A DNA stretch of 64,000 bases from JANPCX01 sp966211815 (GTDB taxonomy: Bacteria > Pseudomonadota > Gammaproteobacteria > Burkholderiales > Burkholderiaceae_C), in assembly GCA_966211815.1 (NCBI GenBank), contig CBIHOD010000006.1, positions 1 to 64,000 of the forward strand, in the 5' to 3' direction. The first letter of the stretch is position 1. Every line of letters begins with the position of its first letter. Of this stretch, positions 16,476-25,511 are shown piece by piece. The position numbers were made by a program, and so were the translations under genes. The notes beneath the pieces were generated by a model that saw only the letters and a program-made list of their open reading frames with translations, had not been told where the DNA came from and made no database searches.

Positions 16476-16520
16476 GCTGGCGATGGGCACCATGAAACGA
16501 ACCTCCGCCTGGCCGCGTCC

Positions 16521-17117
16521 ATGAGCAAACTCGACACCTTGCAAGCCGCGCTGGAGTCCGTCCTCGGCGCTCAGATCAAGCGCCTCGCGCGCGACCGCGG
16601 CGAGATCACCGTGACGGTCTCCGCCGCCGACTACGCGGCCACCGCGCTGAAGCTGCGCGACGACCCGAAACTGAAATTCGAGCAGTTGATCGACCTGTGC
16701 GGCGTCGACTACGCCAGCTACAAGGACCAACCCTGGGAGGGGCCGCGCTTCTGCGTCGTCTCGCACCTGCTGTCCGTCAGCCTGAACTGGCGCGTCCGCC
16801 TGAAGGTTTTCTGCCCCGACGACGACCTGCCGTCGGTGGCCTCGATGACCGACACCTGGAGCGCCGCCAACTGGTTCGAGCGCGAGGCTTTCGACCTCTA
16901 CGGCATCATTTTCGAGGGCCACGCCGACCTGCGCCGCATCCTGACCGACTACGGCTTCATCGGCCATCCCTTCCGCAAGGATTTCCCCACGTCGGGCCAC
17001 GTCGAAATGCGCTACGACGCCGACCAGAAGCGGGTGATCTACCAGCCGGTGACGATCGAGCCGCGCGACATCACGCCGCGAATCATCCGCGAAGACAACT
17101 ACGGCGGGTTGCACTGA
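16521..17117 (+). CDS. nuoC: NADH-quinone oxidoreductase subunit C
   Basis: Peripheral-arm 30-kDa-type subunit, 198 residues, separate from NuoD as in most betaproteobacteria (fused in E. coli). The signature 'ERExFDLYGIxFxGHxDLRRILTDYGF' is recognisable around residues 118-145, followed by the 'HPFRKDFP' motif. One base separates its stop from the nuoD start. Confidence 0.96.
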   Translation: MSKLDTLQAALESVLGAQIKRLARDRGEITVTVSAADYAATALKLRDDPKLKFEQLIDLCGVDYASYKDQPWEGPRFCVVSHLLSVSLNWRVRLKVFCPDDDLPSVASMTDTWSAANWFEREAFDLYGIIFEGHADLRRILTDYGFIGHPFRKDFPTSGHVEMRYDADQKRVIYQPVTIEPRDITPRIIREDNYGGLH

Positions 17118-17118
17118 C

Positions 17119-18372
17119 ATGGCAGAAATCAAGAACTACACGCTGAACTTCGGCCCGCAGCACCCGGCCGCCCACGGCGTGCTGCGCCTGGTGCTCGAAC
17201 TCGACGGCGAGGTCATCCAGCGCGCCGACCCGCACATCGGCCTGCTGCACCGCGCCACGGAAAAACTGGCCGAAAGCAAGACCTACATCCAGTCGCTGCC
17301 CTACATGGACCGGCTGGATTACGTCTCGATGATGTGCAACGAGCACGCCTACTGCCTGGCGATCGAGAAGCTGCTGGGCATCCAGGTGCCGGAACGGGCG
17401 CAGTACATCCGCGTGATGTTCTCCGAGATCACCCGGCTGCTGAACCACCTGCTCTGGCTGGGTTGCCATGGCCTGGACTGCGGTGCGATGAACATCTTCA
17501 TCTACGCCTTCCGCGAGCGGGAAGACCTCTTCGACATGTACGAGGCGGCCTCGGGCGCCCGCATGCACGCCGCCTACTTCCGGCCCGGCGGCGTCTACCG
17601 CGACCTGCCCGACGAGATGCCGCAGTACCGCGCCTCCAAGGTGCGCAACGCCCGCGCCATGGCGCAGCTGAACGAGAACCGGCAGGGTTCGCTGCTCGAC
17701 TTCATCGACGATTTCGCCAGGCGCTTCCCGAAATACGTCGACGAATACGAGACGCTGCTCACCGACAACCGCATCTGGAAGCAGCGCACCGTCGGTATCG
17801 GCGTTGTGTCGCCCGAGCGCGCCCTGAACCTCGGCTTCACCGGCGCCATGCTGCGCGGTTCCGGCATCGCCTGGGACCTGCGCAAGCAGCAGCCCTACGA
17901 CGTCTACGCCAAGATGGACTTCGACGTGCCCGTCGGCGTCAACGGCGACACCTACGACCGCTACCTGGTCCGCGTGGAAGAGATGCGCCAGTCCAACCGC
18001 ATCATCAAGCAATGCGTAGACTGGCTGCGGGCCAACCCGGGGCCCGTCATCACCGACAACCACAAGGTGGCGCCGCCGTCGCGCGTCGAGATGAAGTCGA
18101 GCATGGAAGAGCTGATCCACCACTTCAAGCTCTTCACCGAAGGTTTCCACGTGCCCGAGGGCGAGGCCTACGCCGCCGTGGAGCACCCCAAGGGCGAATT
18201 CGGCATCTACATCGTCAGCGACGGCGCCAACAAGCCCTACCGCCTGAAGATCCGCGCGCCCGGCTTCGCCCACTTGGCCGCGCTCGACGAGATGTCGCGC
18301 GGCCACATGATCGCCGACGCCGTGGCGGTGATCGGCACCATGGACATCGTGTTCGGAGAGATCGACCGATGA
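17119..18372 (+). CDS. nuoD: NADH-quinone oxidoreductase subunit D
   Basis: The 49-kDa-type subunit, 417 residues, related to the large subunit of NiFe hydrogenases. With NuoB it forms the quinone-binding cavity. 'NFGPQHPAAHGVLRLVLELDGE' at the N terminus includes the cavity histidine. The C terminus ends 'TMDIVFGEIDR', as usual. A hairpin array rather than a gene follows. Confidence 0.97.
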   Translation: MAEIKNYTLNFGPQHPAAHGVLRLVLELDGEVIQRADPHIGLLHRATEKLAESKTYIQSLPYMDRLDYVSMMCNEHAYCLAIEKLLGIQVPERAQYIRVMFSEITRLLNHLLWLGCHGLDCGAMNIFIYAFREREDLFDMYEAASGARMHAAYFRPGGVYRDLPDEMPQYRASKVRNARAMAQLNENRQGSLLDFIDDFARRFPKYVDEYETLLTDNRIWKQRTVGIGVVSPERALNLGFTGAMLRGSGIAWDLRKQQPYDVYAKMDFDVPVGVNGDTYDRYLVRVEEMRQSNRIIKQCVDWLRANPGPVITDNHKVAPPSRVEMKSSMEELIHHFKLFTEGFHVPEGEAYAAVEHPKGEFGIYIVSDGANKPYRLKIRAPGFAHLAALDEMSRGHMIADAVAVIGTMDIVFGEIDR

Positions 18373-18379
18373 CATGGGC

Positions 18380-18490
18380 CCACCCCCGAAGCGCCTGCGG
18401 CGCTTCCCCCTCGAGGGGGCGCCACCTGCGGCCCGGCGAAGCCGGTTCCGCGTCGGCACTTGAAGGTGCTGCGGGCTTCGCCGCAGCGTT
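18380..18490 (+). repeat. Four-hairpin palindromic array between nuoD and nuoE
   Basis: Four successive palindromes lie in the 141-bp gap: GAAGCGCC/GGCGCTTC (18388-18406, 3-nt loop), the perfect 14-bp CCCCCTCGAGGGGG (18406-18419), CCGGC-GAA-GCCGG (18433-18445), and GCTGCGG/CCGCAGC (18468-18487). From memory, very similar blocks are scattered through intergenic regions of Comamonadaceae genomes, so this is called a REP-like intergenic element. Only one copy was seen in this window. Confidence 0.65.
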
Positions 18491-18513
18491 GTTGAGCGCC
18501 ATGGAGAATCCGA

Positions 18514-19041
18514 ATGGCTGATGTTGTTGATGTTTCTTCTCCCGGCATTTCTGAAGCGACCCGCCAACGCTTCGACCGCGAAGTCGCCAAGTATCCGCCC
18601 GACCAGAAGCAGTCGGCGGTGATGGCCTGCCTGACCATCGTCCAGGAGGAGCGCGGCTTCGTCTCGCCCGAGAGCGAGAAGCTGGTCGCCGATTACCTCG
18701 GCATGCCGACGATCGCGGTGCATGAGGTCACCACCTTCTACAACATGTACAACCAGCGGCCCGTCGGCCGCTACAAGCTGAACGTCTGCACCAACCTGCC
18801 GTGCCAGCTGCGCGACGGCCAGAAGGCGTTGGACCACGTCTGCGAGAAGCTGGGCGTGGAAGAGGGCGGCACGACCGCCGACGGCCTGTTCACCGTGCAG
18901 AAGAGCGAGTGCCTGGGCGCCTGCGCCGACGCGCCGGTGATGCTGGTCAACGACCTGCAGATGTGCAGCTTCATGAACAACGAGCGGCTCGACGAGCTGG
19001 TCCAGGTGCTGAAGGCCTCCGCGCCCTCGGTTTCCCGCTGA
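18514..19041 (+). CDS. nuoE: NADH-quinone oxidoreductase subunit E
   Basis: Thioredoxin-fold 24-kDa-type subunit, 175 residues, carrying [2Fe-2S] cluster N1a. Ligands are the two cysteines of 'VCTNLPCQL' and the two of 'ECLGACADAPVM'. GGAG at 18503-18506 precedes ATG 18514, so translation does not depend on nuoD despite the hairpin array. Confidence 0.96.
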   Translation: MADVVDVSSPGISEATRQRFDREVAKYPPDQKQSAVMACLTIVQEERGFVSPESEKLVADYLGMPTIAVHEVTTFYNMYNQRPVGRYKLNVCTNLPCQLRDGQKALDHVCEKLGVEEGGTTADGLFTVQKSECLGACADAPVMLVNDLQMCSFMNNERLDELVQVLKASAPSVSR

Positions 19042-19065
19042 AAGAGAAAAGGCCAGGCGCATCCC

Positions 19066-20433
19066 ATGCTGGACTTGAGCAAATTCCAATCGACAGGCGC
19101 CGAGACGTGCTTCCACGGCCGCCACATCCAGCCGCAGATCTTCGCCGGCCTGGACGGCCGGAACTGGCGCCTCGCCGACTACGAGTCGCGCGGCGGTTAC
19201 CAGGCGCTGCGCAGGATCCTCGGCAAGGACGGCGGCGAAGGGCTGACGCCCGACCAGGTCATCGCCGAACTCAAGACCTCGGCGCTGCGCGGCCGCGGCG
19301 GCGCGGGCTTCCCCACCGGCTTGAAGTGGAGCTTCATGCCGCGGCAGTTCCCGGGCGCGAAATACCTGGTCTGTAATTCCGACGAGGGCGAGCCCGGCAC
19401 CTGCAAGGACCGGGACATCATGATGTTCAACCCGCACATCGTGATCGAGGGCATGATCATCGCCGCCTACGCGATGGGCATCCGCGCCGGCTACAACTAC
19501 ATCCACGGCGAGATTTTCGAGGTCTACCAGCGTTTCGAGGCCGCGCTGGAGGAGGCGCGCGCCGCCGGCCTGCTGGGCGACAACATCCTCGGCTCGTCCC
19601 ACAGTTTCCAGCTGCACGCATCGCACGGCTTCGGCGCCTACATCTGCGGCGAAGAGACCGCGCTGCTCGAATCGCTGGAAGGCAAGAAGGGCCAGCCGCG
19701 CTTCAAGCCGCCGTTCCCGGCCAGCTTCGGCCTGTACGGCAAGCCCACCACCATCAACAACACCGAGACCTTCGCTGCGGTGCCCTGGATCATCCGCAAC
19801 GGCGGCCAGGCCTACCTGGAAGTGGGCAAGCCCAACAACGGCGGCACCAAGCTGTTCTCGGTGTCGGGCGACGTCGAGCGCCCCGGCAACTACGAGATCC
19901 CGCTGGGCACACCGTTCTCCAAGCTGTTGGAGCTGGCCGGCGGCGTGCGCAAGGGTCGCACGCTCAAGGCGGTGATCCCGGGCGGTTCGTCGGCGCCGGT
20001 GCTGCCGGCCGCCATCATGATGGACTGCACGATGGACTACGACAGCATCGCCAAGGCCGGCTCGATGCTGGGCTCGGGCGCCGTCATCGTGATGGACGAC
20101 ACCCGCTGCATGGTCAATTCCCTCCTGCGCCTGTCGTACTTCTACATGCATGAAAGCTGCGGCCAGTGCACGCCCTGCCGCGAAGGCACGGGCTGGCTCT
20201 ACCGCATGGTCGAACGCATCGCGCACGGCAAGGGCCGCGCCGAGGACATCGACCTGTTGAACTCGGTGGCCGACAACATCCAGGGCCGGACCATCTGCGC
20301 GCTCGGCGACGCCGCGGCGATGCCGGTGCGCGCGATGATCAAGCATTTCCGCGATGAGTTCGTCCACCTCATCGAACACAAGTCCAGCAAGGTGCTGGGC
20401 AAGCAGCAGGCACCCGCCGGTGCCGGGGCCTGA
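19066..20433 (+). CDS. nuoF: NADH-quinone oxidoreductase subunit F
   Basis: NADH- and FMN-binding subunit, 455 residues, where electrons enter complex I. The Gly-rich 'RGRGGAGFPTGLKW' binds FMN/NADH. Cluster N3 ligands are 'SCGQCTPCREGT' plus the cysteine in 'TICALGDAAAMPV'. The gene ends 5 bp before nuoG. Confidence 0.97.
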   Translation: MLDLSKFQSTGAETCFHGRHIQPQIFAGLDGRNWRLADYESRGGYQALRRILGKDGGEGLTPDQVIAELKTSALRGRGGAGFPTGLKWSFMPRQFPGAKYLVCNSDEGEPGTCKDRDIMMFNPHIVIEGMIIAAYAMGIRAGYNYIHGEIFEVYQRFEAALEEARAAGLLGDNILGSSHSFQLHASHGFGAYICGEETALLESLEGKKGQPRFKPPFPASFGLYGKPTTINNTETFAAVPWIIRNGGQAYLEVGKPNNGGTKLFSVSGDVERPGNYEIPLGTPFSKLLELAGGVRKGRTLKAVIPGGSSAPVLPAAIMMDCTMDYDSIAKAGSMLGSGAVIVMDDTRCMVNSLLRLSYFYMHESCGQCTPCREGTGWLYRMVERIAHGKGRAEDIDLLNSVADNIQGRTICALGDAAAMPVRAMIKHFRDEFVHLIEHKSSKVLGKQQAPAGAGA

Positions 20434-20438
20434 CAGAC

Positions 20439-22751
20439 ATGATTGAAATCGAACTCGACGGCAAGAAGGTGGAGGTGCCCGAGGGCAGCGTGGTGATGCA
20501 CGCCGCCGACAAGGCGGGCACCTACATCCCGCATTTCTGCTACCACAAGAAGTTGTCGATCGCCGCCAACTGCCGCATGTGCCTGGTCGACATCGAGAAG
20601 GCGCCCAAGCCGATGCCGGCCTGCGCCACGCCGGTCACGCAGGGCATGATCGTCCGCACCAAGAGCGAGAAGGCGATCAAGGCGCAGCAGTCCGTGATGG
20701 AGTTCCTGCTGATCAACCATCCGCTGGACTGCCCGATCTGCGACCAGGGCGGCGAGTGCCAGCTGCAGGACCTGGCCGTGGGCTACGGCGGCTCCTCCTC
20801 GCGCTACGAGGAAGAAAAGCGCGTGGTGCTGCACAAGGACGTCGGCCCGCTGATCTCCATGGAGGAGATGAGCCGCTGCATCCACTGCACCCGCTGCGTG
20901 CGCTTCGGCCAGGAAGTGGCCGGTGTGATGGAGCTGGGCATGATCCACCGCGGCGAGCACTCGGAGATCACCACCGTGGCCGGCGAAACCGTCGATTCCG
21001 AGCTGTCGGGCAACATGATCGACCTGTGCCCCGTCGGCGCGCTCACGAGCAAGCCCTTCCGCTACAGCGCCCGCACCTGGGAACTGTCGCGCCGCAAGAG
21101 CGTGTCGCCTCACGACAGCACCGGCGCCAACCTGATCGTCCAGGTCAAGGCCAGCCAGGTGATGCGCGTCGTGCCGCTCGAGAACGAAGACGTCAACGAA
21201 TGCTGGATCGCCGACCGCGACCGTTTCTCTTACGAGGCGCTGAACGGCGAAGAGCGCCTGACCACCCCGATGGTCAAGCAGGGCGGGCAGTGGAAGGCTG
21301 TCGGCTGGACCGACGCGCTCGAATACGTCGCCCGAGGCCTTTCGCAGATCAAGACGGACCACGGCGCTGCCGCGATCGGCGCCCTGGCCGCGCCCCACAG
21401 CACGGTCGAGGAACTGCACCTGCTCGCGCAGCTCACGCGCGGCCTGGGCAGCGAGAACATCGACCACCGCCTGCGCCACGCCGATTTCACCGCGCCCGAG
21501 GGCGTGCGCTGGCTGGGCATGCCGGTGGCGTCCCTCTCCGGCCTGCAGCGCGTGCTCGTGGTCGGTTCCTTCCTGCGCAAGGACCATCCGCTCTTCGCCC
21601 AGCGCATCCGGCAGGCGGCGCGCAAGGGCGCGCAAGTGCACAGCCTGCACGCCTTGAAGGACGAATGGCTGATGCCGATGGCCGGCCACCTCGTCGCGTC
21701 GCCGGCGGAGTGGGTTCAGGCGCTGGCCCAGGTGGCCGCCGCCGTGGCCGCCGGCACCGGCGCCACCGCGCCTTGGGCCGTCGAGCCCGGCGATGAGGCC
21801 AAGGCCATCGCCGCGTCGCTGCTGTCGGGCGAGAACAAGGCCATCCTGCTGGGCAACACCGCCGCCCAGCACCCGCAAGCCGCCAGCCTGCTCGTGATCG
21901 CCAACTGGATCGGCGAGAAGACCGGCGCCACCGTCGGCTACCTTTGCGAAGCGGCCAACAGCGTCGGCGCCCAATTGGTGAAAGCCTTGCCGGGGCAGGG
22001 CGGCCTGAACGCGGGCCAGATGCTCTCCGCGCCCAAGCTCAAGGCCTGCCTGCTGCTGAACGTGGAACCCGAGCTGGACACCTTCGACCCGGTCGCCGCC
22101 CGCACCCACCTGCAGGCTGCCGAGATGGTGGTGGCGCTCACGCCGTTCAAGAACACCGCGCTGGACGTGGCCGACGTGCTGCTGCCCGTCTCGCCCTTCA
22201 CCGAGACTTCCGGCACCTTCGTCAACGCCGAAGGCCGCGTCCAGAGCTTCCACGGCGTGGTCAAGCCCTTGGGCGAAACCCGCCCCGCCTGGAAGGTGCT
22301 GCGCGTGCTGGGCAGCATGCTCGGCCTGCCGGGCTTCGATTTCGAGGCCTCCGAAGAAGTGCGCCAGCAGGCGCTGGGCGACACCTCCGCGTTGGCCTCG
22401 CGCCTGGGCAACCAAAGCGGCGCCCGCGTCGAGGCGGCCACCGCGACGCAAGGCTTGCAGCGCCTGGCCGACGTGCCGATCTACGCGACCGACGCCATCG
22501 TGCGCCGCGCCACCTCCCTGCAACTCACCGCCGACGCGCGCGCGCCGCAAGTCAGCGTCGGCACGGCGGTGTGGGGCGAGCTCGGCCTGGCCGAAGGCGC
22601 TTCGCTGAAGGTGACGCAGGGCAACGCGAGCGTCGTTCTGCCCGCGCGGCTCGACGCCAGCCTGGCCGATCAGGTCGTGCGCCTGCCCGCCGGCCTGCAG
22701 GCATCGGCCCTGGGCCCGATGTTCGGCGCCGTGCGCGTCGAGAAGGCTTGA
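20439..22751 (+). CDS. nuoG: NADH-quinone oxidoreductase subunit G
   Basis: The 75-kDa-type subunit, 770 residues. An N-terminal [2Fe-2S] ferredoxin domain ('FCYHKKLSIAANCRMC') is followed by the His/Cys cluster motif ('HPLDCPICDQGGECQLQD') and a [4Fe-4S] motif ('CIHCTRCVRFG', with the distal 'CPVGAL'). The rest is a molybdopterin-oxidoreductase-like domain without cofactor. It is shorter than E. coli NuoG and closer to the mitochondrial form. Confidence 0.96.
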   Translation: MIEIELDGKKVEVPEGSVVMHAADKAGTYIPHFCYHKKLSIAANCRMCLVDIEKAPKPMPACATPVTQGMIVRTKSEKAIKAQQSVMEFLLINHPLDCPICDQGGECQLQDLAVGYGGSSSRYEEEKRVVLHKDVGPLISMEEMSRCIHCTRCVRFGQEVAGVMELGMIHRGEHSEITTVAGETVDSELSGNMIDLCPVGALTSKPFRYSARTWELSRRKSVSPHDSTGANLIVQVKASQVMRVVPLENEDVNECWIADRDRFSYEALNGEERLTTPMVKQGGQWKAVGWTDALEYVARGLSQIKTDHGAAAIGALAAPHSTVEELHLLAQLTRGLGSENIDHRLRHADFTAPEGVRWLGMPVASLSGLQRVLVVGSFLRKDHPLFAQRIRQAARKGAQVHSLHALKDEWLMPMAGHLVASPAEWVQALAQVAAAVAAGTGATAPWAVEPGDEAKAIAASLLSGENKAILLGNTAAQHPQAASLLVIANWIGEKTGATVGYLCEAANSVGAQLVKALPGQGGLNAGQMLSAPKLKACLLLNVEPELDTFDPVAARTHLQAAEMVVALTPFKNTALDVADVLLPVSPFTETSGTFVNAEGRVQSFHGVVKPLGETRPAWKVLRVLGSMLGLPGFDFEASEEVRQQALGDTSALASRLGNQSGARVEAATATQGLQRLADVPIYATDAIVRRATSLQLTADARAPQVSVGTAVWGELGLAEGASLKVTQGNASVVLPARLDASLADQVVRLPAGLQASALGPMFGAVRVEKA

Positions 22752-22767
22752 GGAAGGCTGAAGAACC

Positions 22768-23865
22768 ATGTTTGACACCCTCCATCAATTCGGCCATTCC
22801 ATCCTCGGCGGCGCCTGGCCGGTGGCCTGGACGCTGATCAAGATCGTGGCGCTCGTGCTGCCGCTGATGATCTGCGTGGCCTACCTCACGCTGTGGGAAC
22901 GCAAGGCGATCGGCTGGACGCAGATCCGCCCCGGCCCCAACCGTGTCGGTCCGCTCGGCTTGCTCCAGCCGATCGCCGACGCGGTCAAGCTCATCTTCAA
23001 GGAAATCATCCTGCCGACGGCGGCCAGCAAGGGCCTGTTCCTGCTCGCGCCGGTGATGACCATCATGCCGGCCCTCGCGGCCTGGGCGGTGGTGCCCTTC
23101 GGCCCCGAGGCGGCGCTGTCCAACATCAACGCCGGCCTGCTGTTCCTGATGGCCATCACCTCGATGGAGGTCTACGGCGTGATCGTCGCCGGCTGGGCCT
23201 CCAATTCGAAGTACGCCTTCCTCGGCGCTTTGCGCGCCTCGGCGCAGATGGTGAGCTACGAGATCGCCATGGGCTTCTGCCTGGTGGTGGTGCTGATGGT
23301 GTCGGCCAGCCTGAACATGACCGACATCGTGCTCGGCCAGGGCAAGGGCTGGTTCGCCGAGCGCGGCGTCGCTTTCCTGAGCTGGAACTGGCTGCCGCTG
23401 CTGCCGATCTTCGTCGTCTACGTGATCGCCGGCATCGCCGAGACCAACCGCCATCCGTTCGACGTGGTGGAAGGCGAGTCGGAGATCGTCGCCGGCCACA
23501 TGGTCGAGTACTCGGGCATGTCGTTCGCCATGTTCTTCCTGGCCGAGTACGCCAACATCATCCTCGTGTCGGCGCTGGCCGCCACCATGTTCCTGGGCGG
23601 CTGGATCGCACCGGTGTCGTTCTCGGCGGTCGGCATGGCCACGCCGCAGTGGATCCTGGACACGATGTGGTTCTGGAACTGGTTCTGGCTGTTCGGCAAG
23701 ACCTTCATCGTCGCCACGATGTTCCTGTGGGTGCGCGCCACGTTCCCGCGCTTCCGCTACGACCAGATCATGCGCCTGGGCTGGAAGATCTTCATCCCTG
23801 TGACCCTGGTCTGGCTGGTGGTGGTCGGCCTGTGGATCCAGTCGCCCGCCAACATCTGGAAATGA
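22768..23865 (+). CDS. nuoH: NADH-quinone oxidoreductase subunit H
   Basis: Membrane subunit of 365 residues with about eight transmembrane helices, forming the heel of complex I and the entry of the quinone chamber. Signatures include 'ERKAIGWTQIRPGPNRVGP' near residue 43 and 'AETNRHPFDVVEGESE' near residue 225. GAGGAAGG precedes ATG 22768. Confidence 0.97.
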   Translation: MFDTLHQFGHSILGGAWPVAWTLIKIVALVLPLMICVAYLTLWERKAIGWTQIRPGPNRVGPLGLLQPIADAVKLIFKEIILPTAASKGLFLLAPVMTIMPALAAWAVVPFGPEAALSNINAGLLFLMAITSMEVYGVIVAGWASNSKYAFLGALRASAQMVSYEIAMGFCLVVVLMVSASLNMTDIVLGQGKGWFAERGVAFLSWNWLPLLPIFVVYVIAGIAETNRHPFDVVEGESEIVAGHMVEYSGMSFAMFFLAEYANIILVSALAATMFLGGWIAPVSFSAVGMATPQWILDTMWFWNWFWLFGKTFIVATMFLWVRATFPRFRYDQIMRLGWKIFIPVTLVWLVVVGLWIQSPANIWK

Positions 23866-23930
23866 ATGGATAAGCAGCAGCCCGCGGTGGCGCCGGTCCC
23901 CGGCCATCGCGCTGTTCAAAGGACATCCCC

Positions 23931-24428
23931 ATGAGTGCAGTCGCGACTCTCAAGCAAACCTTCTCGACCTTCATGCTCTTCGAGCTGCTCAAGGGCATGG
24001 CCCTGACGGGCAAGCATTTCTGGTCGCGCAAGATCACGATCCAGTTCCCCGAAGAGAAGACGCCGCAGAGCCCGCGCTTCCGCGGCCTGCACGCGCTGCG
24101 CCGCTACGACAACGGCGAAGAGCGCTGCATCGCCTGCAAGCTGTGCGAGGCGGTCTGCCCGGCCATGGCGATCACGATCGAATCCGACGTGCGCGACGAC
24201 GGCTCGCGCCGCACCACGCGCTACGACATCGACCTGACCAAGTGCATCTTCTGCGGTTTCTGCGAGGAGAGCTGCCCGGTCGATTCCATCGTCGAGACCC
24301 ACATCTTCGAATACCACGGCGAAAAGCGCGGCGACCTGTACTTCACCAAGGACATGCTGCTGGCCGTCGGCGACCGCTACGAAGCCGAGATCGCAGCCAA
24401 CAAGGAGGCGGACGCTCGCTACCGCTGA
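23931..24428 (+). CDS. nuoI: NADH-quinone oxidoreductase subunit I
   Basis: The 23-kDa-type ferredoxin subunit, 165 residues, with two [4Fe-4S] clusters (N6a and N6b). Ligand motifs are 'CIACKLCEAVCP' and 'CIFCGFCEESCP'. The N-terminal amphipathic helix anchors it on the membrane arm. Gaps of 65 and 61 bp on either side contain no gene. Confidence 0.97.
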   Translation: MSAVATLKQTFSTFMLFELLKGMALTGKHFWSRKITIQFPEEKTPQSPRFRGLHALRRYDNGEERCIACKLCEAVCPAMAITIESDVRDDGSRRTTRYDIDLTKCIFCGFCEESCPVDSIVETHIFEYHGEKRGDLYFTKDMLLAVGDRYEAEIAANKEADARYR

Positions 24429-24489
24429 CCAAGCCCCGGGCGCCGCCCCGCGCCCCCGGCCGTTCGGCGCGTTCGACATTCCAAAAGCC

Positions 24490-25152
24490 ATGAACACCAT
24501 CTCCGCGCTCTTCTACGTCTTCTCCGCCGTGCTGCTGCTGGCGGGCTTTCGCGTCATCACCGCCCGCAGCCCGGTGCACGCGGCCTTGTTCCTGGTGCTG
24601 GCGTTTTTCTCCGCCTCCTGCATCTGGGTCCTGCTGCAGGCCGAATTCCTCGCCATCTCGCTGGTGCTTGTGTATGTCGGCGCGGTGATGGTGCTCTTCC
24701 TGTTCGTGGTGATGATGCTCGACATCAACGTCGAGGGCCTGCGCCAGGGTTTCTGGAAACACTTCCCCGTCGCGGCCTTCGTCGGCGTGGTGATCGCGCT
24801 GGAGATGGCGGCCGTCCTGCTCGGTGGCTTCCGATTGAAGGAAGCACCCGCGCTCGACGCCCAGGCGGCCAAGCTGGGCAACACGAAGCTGCTCGGCATC
24901 GAGATCTACACCCAGTACCTCTACCCCCTGCAGATCGCCGCGGTGCTGCTGCTGGTGGCCATCATCGCCGCCATCGCCCTGACGCTGCGCCGGCGCAAGG
25001 ACTCCAAGTACGTCGATCCTGCCGAGCAGGTGCGCGCCAAGAAGGCCGACCGCGTCCGCATCGTGAAGCTTCAGCCGACCGTCGAGCTGCCCGACCCGCC
25101 GCCGGCGGCGGTCCCGGCCGCCGCAGCGCCCGCAGGAGACAAGAAAGCATGA
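24490..25152 (+). CDS. nuoJ: NADH-quinone oxidoreductase subunit J
   Basis: Membrane subunit of 220 residues with five transmembrane helices, carrying the pi-bulge helix that links quinone chemistry to proton pumping. The core 'SPVHAALFLVLAFFSASCIWVLL' region is evident. A hydrophilic Pro/Ala-rich tail of about 55 residues follows the last helix. The stop overlaps the nuoK start (ATGA). Confidence 0.94.
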   Translation: MNTISALFYVFSAVLLLAGFRVITARSPVHAALFLVLAFFSASCIWVLLQAEFLAISLVLVYVGAVMVLFLFVVMMLDINVEGLRQGFWKHFPVAAFVGVVIALEMAAVLLGGFRLKEAPALDAQAAKLGNTKLLGIEIYTQYLYPLQIAAVLLLVAIIAAIALTLRRRKDSKYVDPAEQVRAKKADRVRIVKLQPTVELPDPPPAAVPAAAAPAGDKKA

Positions 25153-25472
25153 ACGCCGCCATGAACTCCATCACCCTGGGCCATTACCTGTCGGTCGGCG
25201 GCATCCTGTTCGCGCTGTCGGTGATCGGCATCTTCCTGAACCGCAAGAACCTGATCGTGCTGCTGATGGCGATCGAGCTGATGCTGCTGGCGGTGAACCT
25301 CAACTTCGTCGCCTTCTCCCATTACCTGGGCGACATGGCGGGACAGGTGTTCGTGTTCTTCATCCTGACGGTGGCCGCCGCCGAGTCGGCCATCGGCCTG
25401 GCGATCCTGGTGGTGCTCTTCCGCAACCGCGCGAGCATCAACGTGGACGAGATGGACGCCCTCAAGGGTTGA
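25149..25472 (+). CDS. nuoK: NADH-quinone oxidoreductase subunit K
   Basis: MrpC-like three-helix membrane subunit of 107 residues. The two buried glutamates are visible in 'LLMAIELMLLAVNLNF' and 'AAAESAIGLAILV'. AGGAG at 25134-25138 favours ATG 25149, which overlaps nuoJ by 4 nt. The ATG at 25161 would give the 103-residue length more usual in the family. Confidence 0.95.
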   Translation: MNAAMNSITLGHYLSVGGILFALSVIGIFLNRKNLIVLLMAIELMLLAVNLNFVAFSHYLGDMAGQVFVFFILTVAAAESAIGLAILVVLFRNRASINVDEMDALKG

Positions 25473-25511
25473 CGGGCGCAGGCGCCGCGCCCCAACACAC
25501 AAGACAAGAAC

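Noticed and set aside
17083..20379. Very long open frame of about 1,100 codons antisense to nuoD-nuoF
   Set aside because: A mirror of high third-position GC in the nuo genes; His/Val/Asp/Arg-rich nonsense composition and no start signals.
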